From NCBI GenBank assembly GCA_049582065.1, contig JBAUTF010000289.1, positions 1 to 16,444 of the forward strand: a stretch of DNA of 16,444 nucleotides, read 5' to 3'. Below, piece after piece: positions 1 through 11,577 of the stretch. The stretch comes from DATKSS01 sp049582065 (GTDB taxonomy: Bacteria > Chloroflexota > Dormibacteria > Dormibacterales > Dormibacteraceae). The translations under genes were made by a program, and so were the position numbers. The stretch's first letter is position 1, and each line of letters starts with the position of its first letter. Below the pieces are notes generated by a model. The model had not been told where the DNA came from. It worked only from the letters and a program-made list of their open reading frames with translations, and did no database searches.

Positions 1-1
1 G

Positions 2-25
2 GGGCCCGGGATTTGACCCCGGCCC
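2..25 (-). terminator. GC-rich hairpin just past the end of acnA
   Basis: Positions 2-6 (GGGCC) pair with 21-25 (GGCCC), and 8-10 (GGG) pair with 17-19 (CCC). There is one C-C mismatch (7 and 20) and a 6-nt loop (ATTTGA). The hairpin begins 17 bases beyond the acnA stop codon on the minus strand, where a transcription-ending or mRNA 3'-protecting structure would be expected. No T-tract can be seen because the window ends here, so calling it an intrinsic terminator is an inference. Confidence 0.25.
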
Positions 26-41
26 TCACGGTCCCGATCCG

Positions 42-2764
<2,723 letters not shown>

Positions 2765-2765
<1 letters not shown>

Positions 2766-4414
2766 TAACGCCCGGAGGCGCGCATCGCCTCGGCGATGCG
2801 GAGCACGCCGTCCGCGGCCTCGACGCCCTCGCGCCCGAGCGGAAGGGTGCGGCGCCAGTTGGGAAACTCGGTGGTCGTTCCAGGGACGTTGGGGCGTTCA
2901 TGCACGCCGAGCGCATCCTCCAGCGACGCGAGCACGATGCGCGGCCGTCCGCGAGCCAGGGCCGCGTAGGCGGCGACCGCCACGTCGACCGGCGGCGTGC
3001 CGTCGGGCAAGTGGGTCATGTTCACGAGCTTCTGGCGCAGGTGGTGTAGGCGGTGGTCGGGCTCGCTCAGCGTCCAGATGCCCGCCACCGTCGGCAGGTC
3101 GTGGGTGCCGACCGAGGCCACGGCGTCGCGCGGCCAGGTCGAAGGGTCGGAGCCTTCGAACCAGAGGAGGCGGTATGACATCGATCCTCGCTGCCGCAAG
3201 TGCCGGCGCACCGTCGGCTCCACCAGGCCGAGGTCCTCACCGACGACGAAAGCGCCGGCCCGGCGGCTCTCGCGGGCCAGCAGGCCGAGCAGGATCGCGG
3301 CGGGGTACCTCACGTACGCGCCCTGGGCGGCGCTCATCCCGTCGGGGATCCAGAACAGCCGGAAGAGGCCCATCACGTGGTCGAGCCGGACGCCGGCGGC
3401 GTGCCGCGACGCCGAGCGGATCGCATCGACGAAAGGTTCCCAGCGCGCCCTGCCGAGCCGCCATGGATCGAGCGGGGGCAGGCCCCAGTCCTGGCCGTCC
3501 CTGAAAAACTCGTCAGGAGGCGCGCCGACACGCATGCGCGGGGCGAAGAAGTCCTGCCACCGCCATGCATCGAAGCCGTCCGATGCGAACCCGACGGGCA
3601 CGTCGGTGATCAGACCTATCTCGCGCCCTGCCCGCGCCAGCTGGCGGTCGAGGTGAAACTGCAGCCATTGGTGAAACGCCACCCGCTCCGCGAGCTGCTC
3701 GCGGACGGAGTCAAGTCCCGTGCCTGCGGGGTGCCGGAGATCCGCCGGCCAGCTCCGCCAGGCAGGTCCGTGGACCTCGCAGATCGCGTTGAAAGTGCCG
3801 AAGTCGCGGAGCGCCGTGCCCTGCCGGCGGACGAAGGCATCGAAACCGCTCGGTCGCGGGGCGGCTCGGAACACGAGCTCGAGGGCCTGCGATTTCAGCC
3901 GGTAGACCTCGTCGTAGTCGATCAGCGGCTGTTGGTTGAGCTCGCGCGCGGCCGCGGCCAGCGGCGCGAGGACAGCTGCGCTGGCCTGCGAGCCGTCGAT
4001 GTCTTCGATCCTCAGATAGACGACGTTGCGAAACCGGCGGGTCGACGTGTAGTACGGCGAAGCTTGATAAGGCTGGGTCGGCGTCTGGGCCCCGAGAGGG
4101 TTCAGCAGGATCACCGACGCGCCGGCGCGGCGTGACCAGCGCCCGAAGCGGCGGAGGTCGGCGAGGTCGCCGATGCCCCAGCTCTGTTGGGAGCGAAGGG
4201 AGTAGAGCTGGAGGGCCCAGCCCCAAGCACGGTCGGGCGCCGGCGAGCAGGGGTCGGGCGTCAGGCCGGGCCGCCTCAGCCGCGGCGGTCTGTCCCGCGT
4301 CGCGCCCATGGATTCGAGGATGGCGTGCTCGGTTTCCGGCGTCGTTTCTTTCACGTCGCCCTGCCAGCCGAAGTAGGCGGGCAGGACCCCCCAGCGTCGC
4401 GAGCGTTCGGACAT
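2765..4414 (-). CDS. malQ: 4-alpha-glucanotransferase (GH77, amylomaltase)
   Basis: This GH77 enzyme moves alpha-1,4-glucan segments between maltooligosaccharides and releases glucose, in cytoplasmic glycogen or maltodextrin metabolism. The call gives 549 residues, matching the short bacterial amylomaltase class (about 500) rather than the roughly 700-residue E. coli type. Visible motifs are the N-terminal WGIGDLADL and NPLGAQTPTQPYQASPY, the nucleophile Asp345 in GVRLDHVMGL, the acid/base Glu393 in VVGEDLG, and Asp439 in GTHDLP. The reading frame stays open far upstream (to 5302), but that part is antisense to the molybdoenzyme gene and resembles nothing. I therefore start at the ATG at 4414, just before the family-like segment. 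The stop shares its last base with the acnA GTG start. A weak TAGAGC box lies 5 nt before the ATG, so the message may be leaderless. Confidence 0.93.
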
Positions 4415-4471
4415 CGTCGGCTCTATCGTTTCATTGGCGATGGGCAAGCTGCAGCGCGCGCCGGTCTTCTG
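4415..4471. promoter_or_regulatory. Divergent promoter region between malQ and the CoxL-like gene
   Basis: These 57 bp separate two start codons that point away from each other, so both promoters must lie here or reach into the coding ends. On the minus strand TTGCCC, 16 bp and TAGAGC precede malQ, with only 5 nt from the box to the ATG. On the plus strand TATCGT (4424-4429) is a possible -10 for the CoxL-like gene and would give a leader of about 36 nt. None of these boxes is strong. No clear Shine-Dalgarno sequence precedes either start. Confidence 0.35.
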
Positions 4472-6694
4472 ATGGCAGTCAACGCGGCGCTCGGCGGCTC
4501 TGTGCGTAGGCGGGAAGACCGCCGGCTCGTGACGGGAGCCGGCCGCTATACAGACGACATCCAGCCTGAGGGCTGCCTGCACGCGGTGTTCGCCCGCTCG
4601 ACGATGGCGCATGCGCGAATTGCGAACGTGGACGTCAGCTCCGCGCGGGCTCTGCCTGGTGTGGTTGGAGTCCTGCAAAGCGCGGACCTCACGTTCGAGT
4701 CGCAACCGGCGCGCCCGCGCCTGTGTTCGACGGAGGTCAAGTTCGTCGGGGACGCGATCGCCGTGGCGGTGGCGGAAACGCGCGCGGCGGCCGTCGACGC
4801 GGCGGCGGCGGTCGTGGTCGACTATGAGGCGCTGCCGGTGGTGGTAGACAGCGCCGCCGCCCTTCGTCCGGACGCCTCCCTGGTCCATTCGGAAATGAGC
4901 GACAACGTCGCCTTCGATTTCGAGATCGGTGAGGAAGGCGCGCTGGAAGGGGCGGACGTGGTGGTGCGCGGCCGCTTCGTGAACCAGCGCCTCGCCGCCG
5001 TTCCGATCGAAGCCAACGCGGTTGTAGCCGAGCCCGACGGCAATGGCGGGCTGCGTATCTGGGCGTCGACCCAGGTTCCCTTCGAGGTTCGCACCCAGTG
5101 CGCCGAAGCGCTTGGCATCGATGAGCAGAACGTCCGCGTCATCGCCGCCGACGTCGGCGGCGCGTTCGGCGCCAAGCTCATGGCCTACCCGGAGCAGTGT
5201 GTGGTGGCCGCGCTGGCGGTGAAGCTCGACCGGCCGGTGCGTTGGTTCGAATACCGCACGGAGAACATGGTCGCGATGACCCACGGCCGTGGGCTGGTTC
5301 AAGACGTCGCATTGGGGGCCACGTCGGACGGGAAGCTGGTCGGCCTGGAGGCTGAGATCATCGCCGATGCCGGCGCCTACGCGGGGCTTGCTCCGCCGCA
5401 GCTCATCCTCACCGCGCTCTTGTCCTCAGGGGTGTATGCGATTCCCAAGATCCGCTGGCGCGGCACGAGCGTCTACACCAACACGGCGGTGATGTCCGCC
5501 TACCGGGGGGCGGGCCGGCCCGAAGCGATCGCAATGATCGAGCGCGCCATGGACCTGCTGGCGGCGGAGCTGCACATTGACCCCGCGGAGCTGCGCCGCC
5601 GCAACCTGATCCTTGGCGACTTCCCGCACACCACCGCCACAGGCGTCACGTATGACTCGGGCGACTACGCCCGAGCCCTTGACCTCGCGCTCGAAGCCGC
5701 CGGGTATCAGGAGCTGCGTCGCGAGCAGCAGGCCCGCAGGGAGCGCGGCGATCGAGTGCAGCTTGGGGTGGGGCTGTCCATGTACGTGGAGATGACCGCC
5801 GTTCTGCGGACTTCGGAGTTCGGCGCTACACGCGCCGAGCCTGACGGAACAATCGTCGTCACCGCCGGGACCACCTCCAGCGGGCAGGGTCATGAAACGG
5901 CGTACGCGCAGCTGGCGTCGCATTTGCTCGGCGTGCCGATGGACAGCATCCGGGTGGTTCAATCGGACACGGGCGCCGTAGCCAGAGGCTATGGCACGTC
6001 GGGCTCGCGCTCCCTTCAGCTTGGCGGAAGCGCCGTGCGTGGAGCCTGTCTGGAGTTGATCGAAATGGCCAGGCAGGAGGCGGCACGCCGCCTCGAGGCG
6101 AGTCCCGATGACATCGTGCGACTCGATGATGGGCGGTTCGGTGTCAAGGGTGTTCCCGCCACCGCGCTCAGCTGGGCGCAGCTGGCGAGCGGAGTGACTT
6201 TGGCGGCTGAATCTGACTTCGAGCAGGATGACCAGACTTTTCCTTTTGGCTGTCACGTCGCTGTGGTCGAGGTCGATGTCGAGACCGGAGAGGCGCGCCT
6301 GGTTCGCCACGTGGCGGTGGACGATTGCGGAACGATTCTCAACCCAATGCTCGTGGAGGGGCAGGTCCACGGAGGCGTGGCTCAGGGCGTGGGGCAGGCG
6401 CTGTACGAGGAGTTCGTCTATGACGCCGAGGGCAATCCGCTGACGACGAGCTTGATCGACTATGCCGTCCCCAGCATCGGCGAGATCCCGGCCATCGAGA
6501 CGGTGCAGATGGAGACGCCGACGCCACTCAACCCGCTCGGGGCCAAGGGGATTGGCGAGTCGGGCACGATCGGGTCGACACCGGCGGTGCAGAACGCGGT
6601 CATCGACGCTCTGTCGTACCTCGGTGTCCGGCACATCGACATGCCCATGCACCCGATGCGCGTGTGGGAGGCGATCCAGGCGGCTCGGCGGTGA
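4472..6694 (+). CDS. Molybdopterin-binding subunit, xanthine dehydrogenase/form II CoxL family
   Basis: This is the large molybdenum-cofactor subunit of a xanthine-oxidase-family hydroxylase, 740 residues. It opens with VRRREDRRLVTGAGRYTDDI, the usual start of the ald_Xan_dh_C domain. It continues with VGGAFGAKLMAYPEQ, then TTSSGQGHETAYAQLASHLL and the C-terminal KGIGESGT, where Glu696 is the expected catalytic glutamate. Residues 343-349 read AYRGAGR. That is the form II CoxL signature; the AYXCSFR loop of true form I CO dehydrogenase is absent. The substrate is therefore unknown and could be an aldehyde, purine or other heterocycle. Family members normally work with a [2Fe-2S] subunit and an FAD subunit; neither is adjacent. 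The start is the ATG at 4472, because the earlier part of the open frame lies over malQ on the other strand. No Shine-Dalgarno is evident. Confidence 0.92.
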   Translation: MAVNAALGGSVRRREDRRLVTGAGRYTDDIQPEGCLHAVFARSTMAHARIANVDVSSARALPGVVGVLQSADLTFESQPARPRLCSTEVKFVGDAIAVAVAETRAAAVDAAAAVVVDYEALPVVVDSAAALRPDASLVHSEMSDNVAFDFEIGEEGALEGADVVVRGRFVNQRLAAVPIEANAVVAEPDGNGGLRIWASTQVPFEVRTQCAEALGIDEQNVRVIAADVGGAFGAKLMAYPEQCVVAALAVKLDRPVRWFEYRTENMVAMTHGRGLVQDVALGATSDGKLVGLEAEIIADAGAYAGLAPPQLILTALLSSGVYAIPKIRWRGTSVYTNTAVMSAYRGAGRPEAIAMIERAMDLLAAELHIDPAELRRRNLILGDFPHTTATGVTYDSGDYARALDLALEAAGYQELRREQQARRERGDRVQLGVGLSMYVEMTAVLRTSEFGATRAEPDGTIVVTAGTTSSGQGHETAYAQLASHLLGVPMDSIRVVQSDTGAVARGYGTSGSRSLQLGGSAVRGACLELIEMARQEAARRLEASPDDIVRLDDGRFGVKGVPATALSWAQLASGVTLAAESDFEQDDQTFPFGCHVAVVEVDVETGEARLVRHVAVDDCGTILNPMLVEGQVHGGVAQGVGQALYEEFVYDAEGNPLTTSLIDYAVPSIGEIPAIETVQMETPTPLNPLGAKGIGESGTIGSTPAVQNAVIDALSYLGVRHIDMPMHPMRVWEAIQAARR

Positions 6695-6764
6695 GCGCCG
6701 TCTCCAGGTCAATCACCTGCGCTTCGCGGTTGTCGATTTCGATTTCCGCCCTTAACAGGCGGGG

Positions 6765-6793
6765 TTGGAATGTCGTACGGATGTTCGTAGATT
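6765..6793 (+). promoter_or_regulatory. Predicted promoter of the DUF222-HNH gene (leaderless)
   Basis: TTGGAA (6765-6770) and TAGATT (6788-6793) are separated by 17 bp, the ideal spacing, and each matches the consensus at 4 of 6 positions. The -10 also fits the TANNNT form seen at leaderless genes. Exactly six bases follow it before the GTG at 6800, so transcription would begin on the start codon itself. The placement supports the call, but no transcript data are available. Confidence 0.5.
6773..6788. promoter_or_regulatory. Candidate LexA/SOS operator
   Basis: TCGTACGGATGTTCGT matches the mycobacterial SOS-box form TCGAAC-N4-GTTCGA at 10 of the 12 defined positions. It also matches the Gram-positive CGAAC-N4-GTTCG core at 9 of 10. 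It fills the spacer between the predicted -35 and -10 of the DUF222-HNH gene, so a bound repressor would block the polymerase. Members of the 13E12/DUF222 family are among the LexA-controlled genes of Mycobacterium tuberculosis, which supports the reading. LexA specificity in this organism is unknown. Confidence 0.5.
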
Positions 6794-6799
6794 CGGGCC

Positions 6800-7933
6800 G
6801 TGGGCGAGCCGGCACCGGTGGGTACAGCGAGGAACGAGGAGCTGCGCGGACGGATGGTCCGCAAGCGTCACGCCATCGACCTGATGGAGCTCTCATTCGC
6901 GGAGGATGCCGCCCGGTACAGCGAGATCGGCGACTATGACGAGCTCGGTTTCATCAGCGCGATCGACTGGATCCGGTTCAACTGCCACATGACCGGCGGC
7001 GCGGCCGCGGACCGGGTTGCGGTCGGCCGGGTCATGCACCGCACGCCGCGAAGCATCCAGGCCATCGGTGACGGCGAGATCGGTTTCGCGCACGTCTCGG
7101 TGATGGCGCGGACCGCCGAGACTCTGAAGGAGCGATTTGACGAAGCGCCGCTGATCGACTTCGCGCGTGAGCACACTCCCGGAAAGTTCCACTACTTCTG
7201 CCGCCATGCCCGGCACGCCGCCGACCCGAAGGGCTATGCGGCCGAGGAGTCCGAGCAGGTGGAGAATCGGCGGCTGTCGTTGAGCACGTGGATGGACGGC
7301 TCGATGCTGTTGAGCGGGGTGCTCGACGCATTCGGGGGCGCCGCGCTGCGAACGGCCCTCGAGCCGCTCGCGCGGAGGTCCGGCGAGCACGACCATCGAG
7401 AAAGGGAGCGCCGCCTGGCCGATGCGCTGGTCGAGCTCGCGAGCGGCGGAGCCGAGCGCGCCCAGCTCCAGGTCACGAGCTCGGTGGAAACACTGCTGGG
7501 GCTGGCGGGAGCGCCGGCGGCCGACATGGAGTTCTCCTTACCGATCTCGTCAGCGACCGTCGAGCGGCTGGCCTGCGACTGCAGCGTCACGCGCGTGCTG
7601 CTCGATTCGGAATCTACGGTGATCGACGTCGGGCGTTCGAAGAGGGTGGTGTCCGGGCCGGCGCGGCGGGCCCTCAACGCGCGCGATGGTTCGTGCCGGT
7701 GGCCGGGATGCGACCGGCCCGCGTCCTGGAGTGCAGCCCACCATGTGGTGCACTGGACTCACGGCGGCACGACCGACCTCGACAACCTTGTGCTCCTGTG
7801 CCACCGGCATCACCGGATGGTGCACGAGGGTGGGTGGCAGCTGGTCCGCCTGGGTGACGGACGCTTGCTGACCGTCCCACCGACGGTCACGTTCGGTCCC
7901 CGGTCGCGCGCACCGGACGCCCCTGAGGGTTAG
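6800..7933 (+). CDS. DUF222 domain-containing HNH endonuclease (13E12-type)
   Basis: The product has 377 residues. An N-terminal DUF222-like helical region covers roughly residues 20-250. A C-terminal HNH nuclease fold follows: Cys299 and Cys304 in CRWPGCDRP, the catalytic-type AHHVVHW with His314/His315, then DLDNLVLLCHRHHRMVHEGGW. Both zinc-knuckle pairs (CxxxxC and CxxH) and the core histidines are intact, so the nuclease may be active. The biological role of the family is not established. Its members are often multicopy and mobile-looking in actinobacteria, and some are induced by DNA damage. The GTG start directly follows a promoter and SOS-like box (6765-6793), implying a leaderless, damage-responsive message. 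The gene runs convergently into metH, with only 8 bp between the stop codons. It could be part of a mobile element, but no ends or partner genes are visible. Confidence 0.9.
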   Translation: MGEPAPVGTARNEELRGRMVRKRHAIDLMELSFAEDAARYSEIGDYDELGFISAIDWIRFNCHMTGGAAADRVAVGRVMHRTPRSIQAIGDGEIGFAHVSVMARTAETLKERFDEAPLIDFAREHTPGKFHYFCRHARHAADPKGYAAEESEQVENRRLSLSTWMDGSMLLSGVLDAFGGAALRTALEPLARRSGEHDHRERERRLADALVELASGGAERAQLQVTSSVETLLGLAGAPAADMEFSLPISSATVERLACDCSVTRVLLDSESTVIDVGRSKRVVSGPARRALNARDGSCRWPGCDRPASWSAAHHVVHWTHGGTTDLDNLVLLCHRHHRMVHEGGWQLVRLGDGRLLTVPPTVTFGPRSRAPDAPEG

Positions 7934-7941
7934 TGGCCTTC

Positions 7942-10900
7942 TCAGCTTTCCTCGTAGCCCAGGTTGGGGCGGAGCCAGCGCTCGGCTTCCGTGACCGGCA
8001 TTGCTTTGCGACGGGCATAGTCCTCGACCTGGTCGCGGCCTATTTTGCCGACCATGAAGTACTTCGACCGGGGATGGGCGAAGTAAAGGCCGGCGACGGC
8101 CGCTGTCGGCGTCATGGCGCCCGACTCGGTGAGGTCCATGCCGATCGAGCGCGCGTCGAGCAGGTCGAACAGCCTGTGCTTCTCTGAGTGGTCGGGGCAG
8201 GCCGGGTAGCCGAACGCGGGGCGGATGCCGCGGTACTTCTCGCCGAGCAGATCCTCGCCGGACAGCGTGGGCCCTGTCTCGTACCACTCACGCCGGGCCA
8301 CCTCGTGCAGGTACTCGGCGAAGGCCTCGGCCAGTCGATCGGCCAGGGCTTTGACCATGATCGCTCGGTAGTCGTCGTGCTCCGCCTGGAACTGCGCAGC
8401 CAGCTCGTCCACGCCAAGACCGGCGGTGAGGGCGAACGCGCCGAGGTGGTCGCCCTGGTGGGCGATGAAATCGGCAAGAGAGAGATATGGCTTGTCGTCG
8501 CCATGGTCGACCTGCTGTCGCAGCATCGGGAACCGCACGCCGTTCTCAAGGACGACGTCGTCCCCTTCGGCGTGGGCGGGCCAGAACCCGTACACGCCGC
8601 GCGCCCGCAGCCAGCCCTTGGACTGGATCTCGTCGAGCATCTCCTCGGCGTGGCTGAAGAGCTCGCGCGCGGCCGCCCCGTGCGAAGGGCTCTCGAGGAT
8701 GGCCGGGAACTTGCCCTTGAGCTCCCAGGCGTGGAAGAAGAAGGTCCAGTCGATGTACCGGCGCAGCAGCGAGATCTCGGGCTCGACCACCTTCGTGCCG
8801 GTGAAGGGCGGTTTGGGCAGGTCGCGGAACTCGAGCTTCAGGCGCCTGACCCGTGCTTCGTCGATCGACAAGAGCGCGCGCCGTGAAGTCGAGTGCTGGG
8901 CGCGTAGCTTGTCCTGCAGGGCACGGTTGTCCTTGTCGAAGACCGGGCGACGGTCGTCGTCCAGCAGGTCCGACACCACACCGATGACCCGCGACGCGTC
9001 GAGCACGTGCACCGTGGGCCCGTTGTACGCGGGTGCGATGCGCACCGCGGTGTGCTGCTTGGAAGTGGTCGCGCCGCCGATCAGCAGCGGGATCTTGAAA
9101 TCACGGCGGGTCATCTCCTTGGCCACCACGACCATCTCGTCGAGCGAGGGCGTGATGAGGCCTGAGAGCCCTACCACGTCGGCGCCCAGCTCAATCGCGG
9201 TGTCGAGGATCCTTTCGACCGGCACCATGACGCCGAGGTCCACGACCTCGTAGTTGTTGCAGGCGAGGACGACGCCGACGATGTTCTTTCCGATGTCGTG
9301 CACGTCACCCTTGACGGTCGCCAGCACCAACTTGCCGCGCATCCGCTGGCTGCCCGATGCTTCTTTCTCTGCCTGCATGAAAGGCTCGAGGTAGGCGACC
9401 GCGCGCTTCATCGCGCGAGCGCTCTTCACCACCTGGGGTAGGAACATCTTGCCGGCCCCGAACAGGTCGCCCACGACCTTCATGCCGTCCATCAGCGGAC
9501 CTTCGATGACCAGGAGAGGCTTGCCGTACTTGATGCGCGCCTCCTCTGCGTCCTGCTCTATGTACTCGACCTCGCCATGCAGCACGGCATGGGCTAGGCG
9601 CTCTTCCACAGAGCCCTCACGCCAGGCGAGATCCTTCTCGCGCCTGGTGCCGGCGCCCGTGACCGACTTCGCGAAGTCGACCAGCCTCTCGGTGGCATCT
9701 GGCCGGCGGTCGAAGATGATGTCTTCGACCATCTCGAGAAGGTCTTTGGGGATGTCCTCGTAGACGACGAGCTGCCCGGCGTTGACGATGCCCATGTCCA
9801 GCCCGGCGCGGATCGCGTGGTAGAGAAAGGCGGAGTGGATCGCTTCGCGGACACGGTCGTTTCCGCGGAAAGAGAAGGAGAGGTTCGACACTCCACCCGA
9901 TACCCGCACCCGCGGAAAGAGCCTCTTGATCTCCCGCGTCGCGTCGATGAAGTTCTTCGCGTACGCCGCGTGCTCGTCGATGCCGGTCGCGATCGGAAGG
10001 ATGTTGGGGTCGAAGATGATGTCCTCCGGCTCGAAGCCGGCCCTCTCGGTGAGCAGCTTGTAGGCACGGCTGGAGATCTCCACCTTGCGTTCGAACGTGT
10101 CGGCCTGGCCGAGCTCGTCGAACGCCATCACGACTGCGGCCGCCCCGTACTCGCGCACCCTGCGGGCCTGCTCGAGAAAAGGCTCCTCGCCGGCTTTCAG
10201 GCTGATCGAGTTGCACACGCCCTTGCCCTGCACGCACTTCAGCCCGGCCTCGAGCACAGACCACTTCGAGCTGTCGACCATGATCGGGACACGCGCGATC
10301 TCGGGCTCGGTCGCGATGAGGTTGAGAAACTTCACCATTGCGGCTTCCGAGTCGAGGAGGTCGGCGTCCATGTTGACGTCGATCAGGTTGGCGCCCCCCC
10401 GCACCTGGTCCAGCGCGACCTGCACGGCGCCGGTGAAATCGCCCGATTCGATGAGGCGGCGGAACCTGATCGACCCGGTGACGTTGGTGCGCTCGCCGAT
10501 CACGACGAAGCCCGAGTCGGGGCCGATCTCAAAGGGCTCCAGACCGCTGAACGTCGTCTGCGCAACTCGTTGGGGAACCTCGCGCCTAGTGATGCCCGCG
10601 ACGGCCTCTCGGATCTGCCGGATGTGCTCAGGTCCCGTGCCGCAGCAGCCTCCGGCGGCATTGAGATAACCGGCTTCCGCGAACTCTTTCAGCAGGCGGC
10701 TGGTGGTGGGCGGCTGCTCGTCGTAGCCGCCGAACGCGTTCGGCAGCCCGGCGTTCGGATAGCAGAACACGTAGACGGGGGCGACCCGTGACATGGCGGC
10801 GATGTAGGGCCGCATCTCGGTCGCGCCGAGAGAGCAGTTGATGCCGGCGGCAAAAGGCTGGGCGTGCTCGACCGAGGTCCAGAACGCCTCCACCGTCTGG

Positions 10901-11553
10901 CCGGACAGGTTGCGGCCGCTGCGGTCGACCACCGTCATTGAAATCAAGAGCGGCACTTCGGGCGCGACCTCTTTTACCGCCGCGATCGCGGCCTTGCTGT
11001 TGAGCGTGTCGAAGACTGTCTCGATGAGTAGGACGTCGACCCCGCCCTCGACCAGCGCGCGCGCCGCCTCCGCGTAACCGTCGCGAAGCTCATCGAACGT
11101 CACATCGCGGTAGGACGGGTCGTCCACCTTTGGTGACAGCGAGAGCGTGACATTGGTCGGTCCGAGCGATCCGGCGACGAAACGGTTCTCGAATCCATCC
11201 GCAGCCTTGCGCGCCAGGCGGGCGCCGGCGAGGTTCATCTCGTACGCAAAGTCCTGCAGCTCATAGTCGGCCTGGGACACCCGCGTCGCGGTGAAGGTGT
11301 TGGTCGTGATGATGTCCGCCCCAGCATCCAGGTACTCGCGGTGGACCCGCGTCACCAGGTCGGGCTGGGTGAGGCACAGCACGTCGCTGTTGTTGCGCAG
11401 CGGTTTGGGGTGGTCGCGGAACCTCTCGCCGCGGAAGTCCTCGTCGCTGAGGCCGCGGCGCTGCAGCATGACTCCCATCGAGCCGTCGAGGATCACGATC
11501 CGCTGCTGGAACAGCTGATCGAGCCGCTGCCTGACCGAAGTGGCGACCGCCAT
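7942..11553 (-). CDS. metH: Cobalamin-dependent methionine synthase
   Basis: MetH transfers a methyl group from 5-methyltetrahydrofolate to homocysteine through methylcobalamin in the cytoplasm. The 1203-residue product has all modules in order. The homocysteine-binding barrel (about 1-315) has zinc ligands Cys240 and Cys303/Cys304 in GGCCGTGPEH. A pterin-binding barrel follows (about 330-600; ERTNVTGS, NVNMDADLLDSE-type motifs). The B12 cap and Rossmann domains (about 640-880) carry the cobalt-ligating His752 in DVHDIGKN. The C-terminal AdoMet reactivation domain has RPAFGYPACPDH at 1111-1122. It appears complete and able to reactivate itself. The frame is open for 27 more codons upstream, but those are encoded by a palindromic repeat, so I use the ATG at 11553, preceded by a modest GAAGGG ribosome site. 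No cobalamin or SAM riboswitch is recognisable in the 98 bp upstream. Confidence 0.97.
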   Translation of the reverse strand: MAVATSVRQRLDQLFQQRIVILDGSMGVMLQRRGLSDEDFRGERFRDHPKPLRNNSDVLCLTQPDLVTRVHREYLDAGADIITTNTFTATRVSQADYELQDFAYEMNLAGARLARKAADGFENRFVAGSLGPTNVTLSLSPKVDDPSYRDVTFDELRDGYAEAARALVEGGVDVLLIETVFDTLNSKAAIAAVKEVAPEVPLLISMTVVDRSGRNLSGQTVEAFWTSVEHAQPFAAGINCSLGATEMRPYIAAMSRVAPVYVFCYPNAGLPNAFGGYDEQPPTTSRLLKEFAEAGYLNAAGGCCGTGPEHIRQIREAVAGITRREVPQRVAQTTFSGLEPFEIGPDSGFVVIGERTNVTGSIRFRRLIESGDFTGAVQVALDQVRGGANLIDVNMDADLLDSEAAMVKFLNLIATEPEIARVPIMVDSSKWSVLEAGLKCVQGKGVCNSISLKAGEEPFLEQARRVREYGAAAVVMAFDELGQADTFERKVEISSRAYKLLTERAGFEPEDIIFDPNILPIATGIDEHAAYAKNFIDATREIKRLFPRVRVSGGVSNLSFSFRGNDRVREAIHSAFLYHAIRAGLDMGIVNAGQLVVYEDIPKDLLEMVEDIIFDRRPDATERLVDFAKSVTGAGTRREKDLAWREGSVEERLAHAVLHGEVEYIEQDAEEARIKYGKPLLVIEGPLMDGMKVVGDLFGAGKMFLPQVVKSARAMKRAVAYLEPFMQAEKEASGSQRMRGKLVLATVKGDVHDIGKNIVGVVLACNNYEVVDLGVMVPVERILDTAIELGADVVGLSGLITPSLDEMVVVAKEMTRRDFKIPLLIGGATTSKQHTAVRIAPAYNGPTVHVLDASRVIGVVSDLLDDDRRPVFDKDNRALQDKLRAQHSTSRRALLSIDEARVRRLKLEFRDLPKPPFTGTKVVEPEISLLRRYIDWTFFFHAWELKGKFPAILESPSHGAAARELFSHAEEMLDEIQSKGWLRARGVYGFWPAHAEGDDVVLENGVRFPMLRQQVDHGDDKPYLSLADFIAHQGDHLGAFALTAGLGVDELAAQFQAEHDDYRAIMVKALADRLAEAFAEYLHEVARREWYETGPTLSGEDLLGEKYRGIRPAFGYPACPDHSEKHRLFDLLDARSIGMDLTESGAMTPTAAVAGLYFAHPRSKYFMVGKIGRDQVEDYARRKAMPVTEAERWLRPNLGYEES

Positions 11554-11557
11554 TGGA

Positions 11558-11563
11558 CCCTTC
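11558..11563 (-). promoter_or_regulatory. Possible ribosome binding site of metH
   Basis: On the minus strand GAAGGG stands four bases before the ATG at 11553. It is only a partial Shine-Dalgarno match with short spacing. It still favours this ATG over the more distant ATG at 11634, which lies inside the repeat element. Confidence 0.35.
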
Positions 11564-11577
11564 AGGATACAAAGGCA

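Noticed and set aside
1..30. tRNA 3' end on the minus strand (T-arm-like CCGGG-GTCAAAT-CCCGG)
   Set aside because: The loop lacks the invariant TTC start, and no D-arm, anticodon arm or matching acceptor strand exists upstream. The region overlaps the acnA end, so a simple hairpin is more likely.
4415..5302. N-terminal extension of the malQ frame (296 extra residues)
   Set aside because: The extension is antisense to the conserved CoxL-like gene and shows no family resemblance. GH77-like sequence begins only after the ATG at 4414.
4472..6694. Authentic aerobic CO dehydrogenase large subunit (coxL form I)
   Set aside because: Residues 343-349 read AYRGAGR, not the AYXCSFR loop of form I enzymes, and there are no coxM/coxS genes.
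6800..7933. Homing endonuclease or intein-associated HNH
   Set aside because: There is no host gene interruption and no splicing motifs. The DUF222 N-terminal region identifies the free-standing 13E12-type family.
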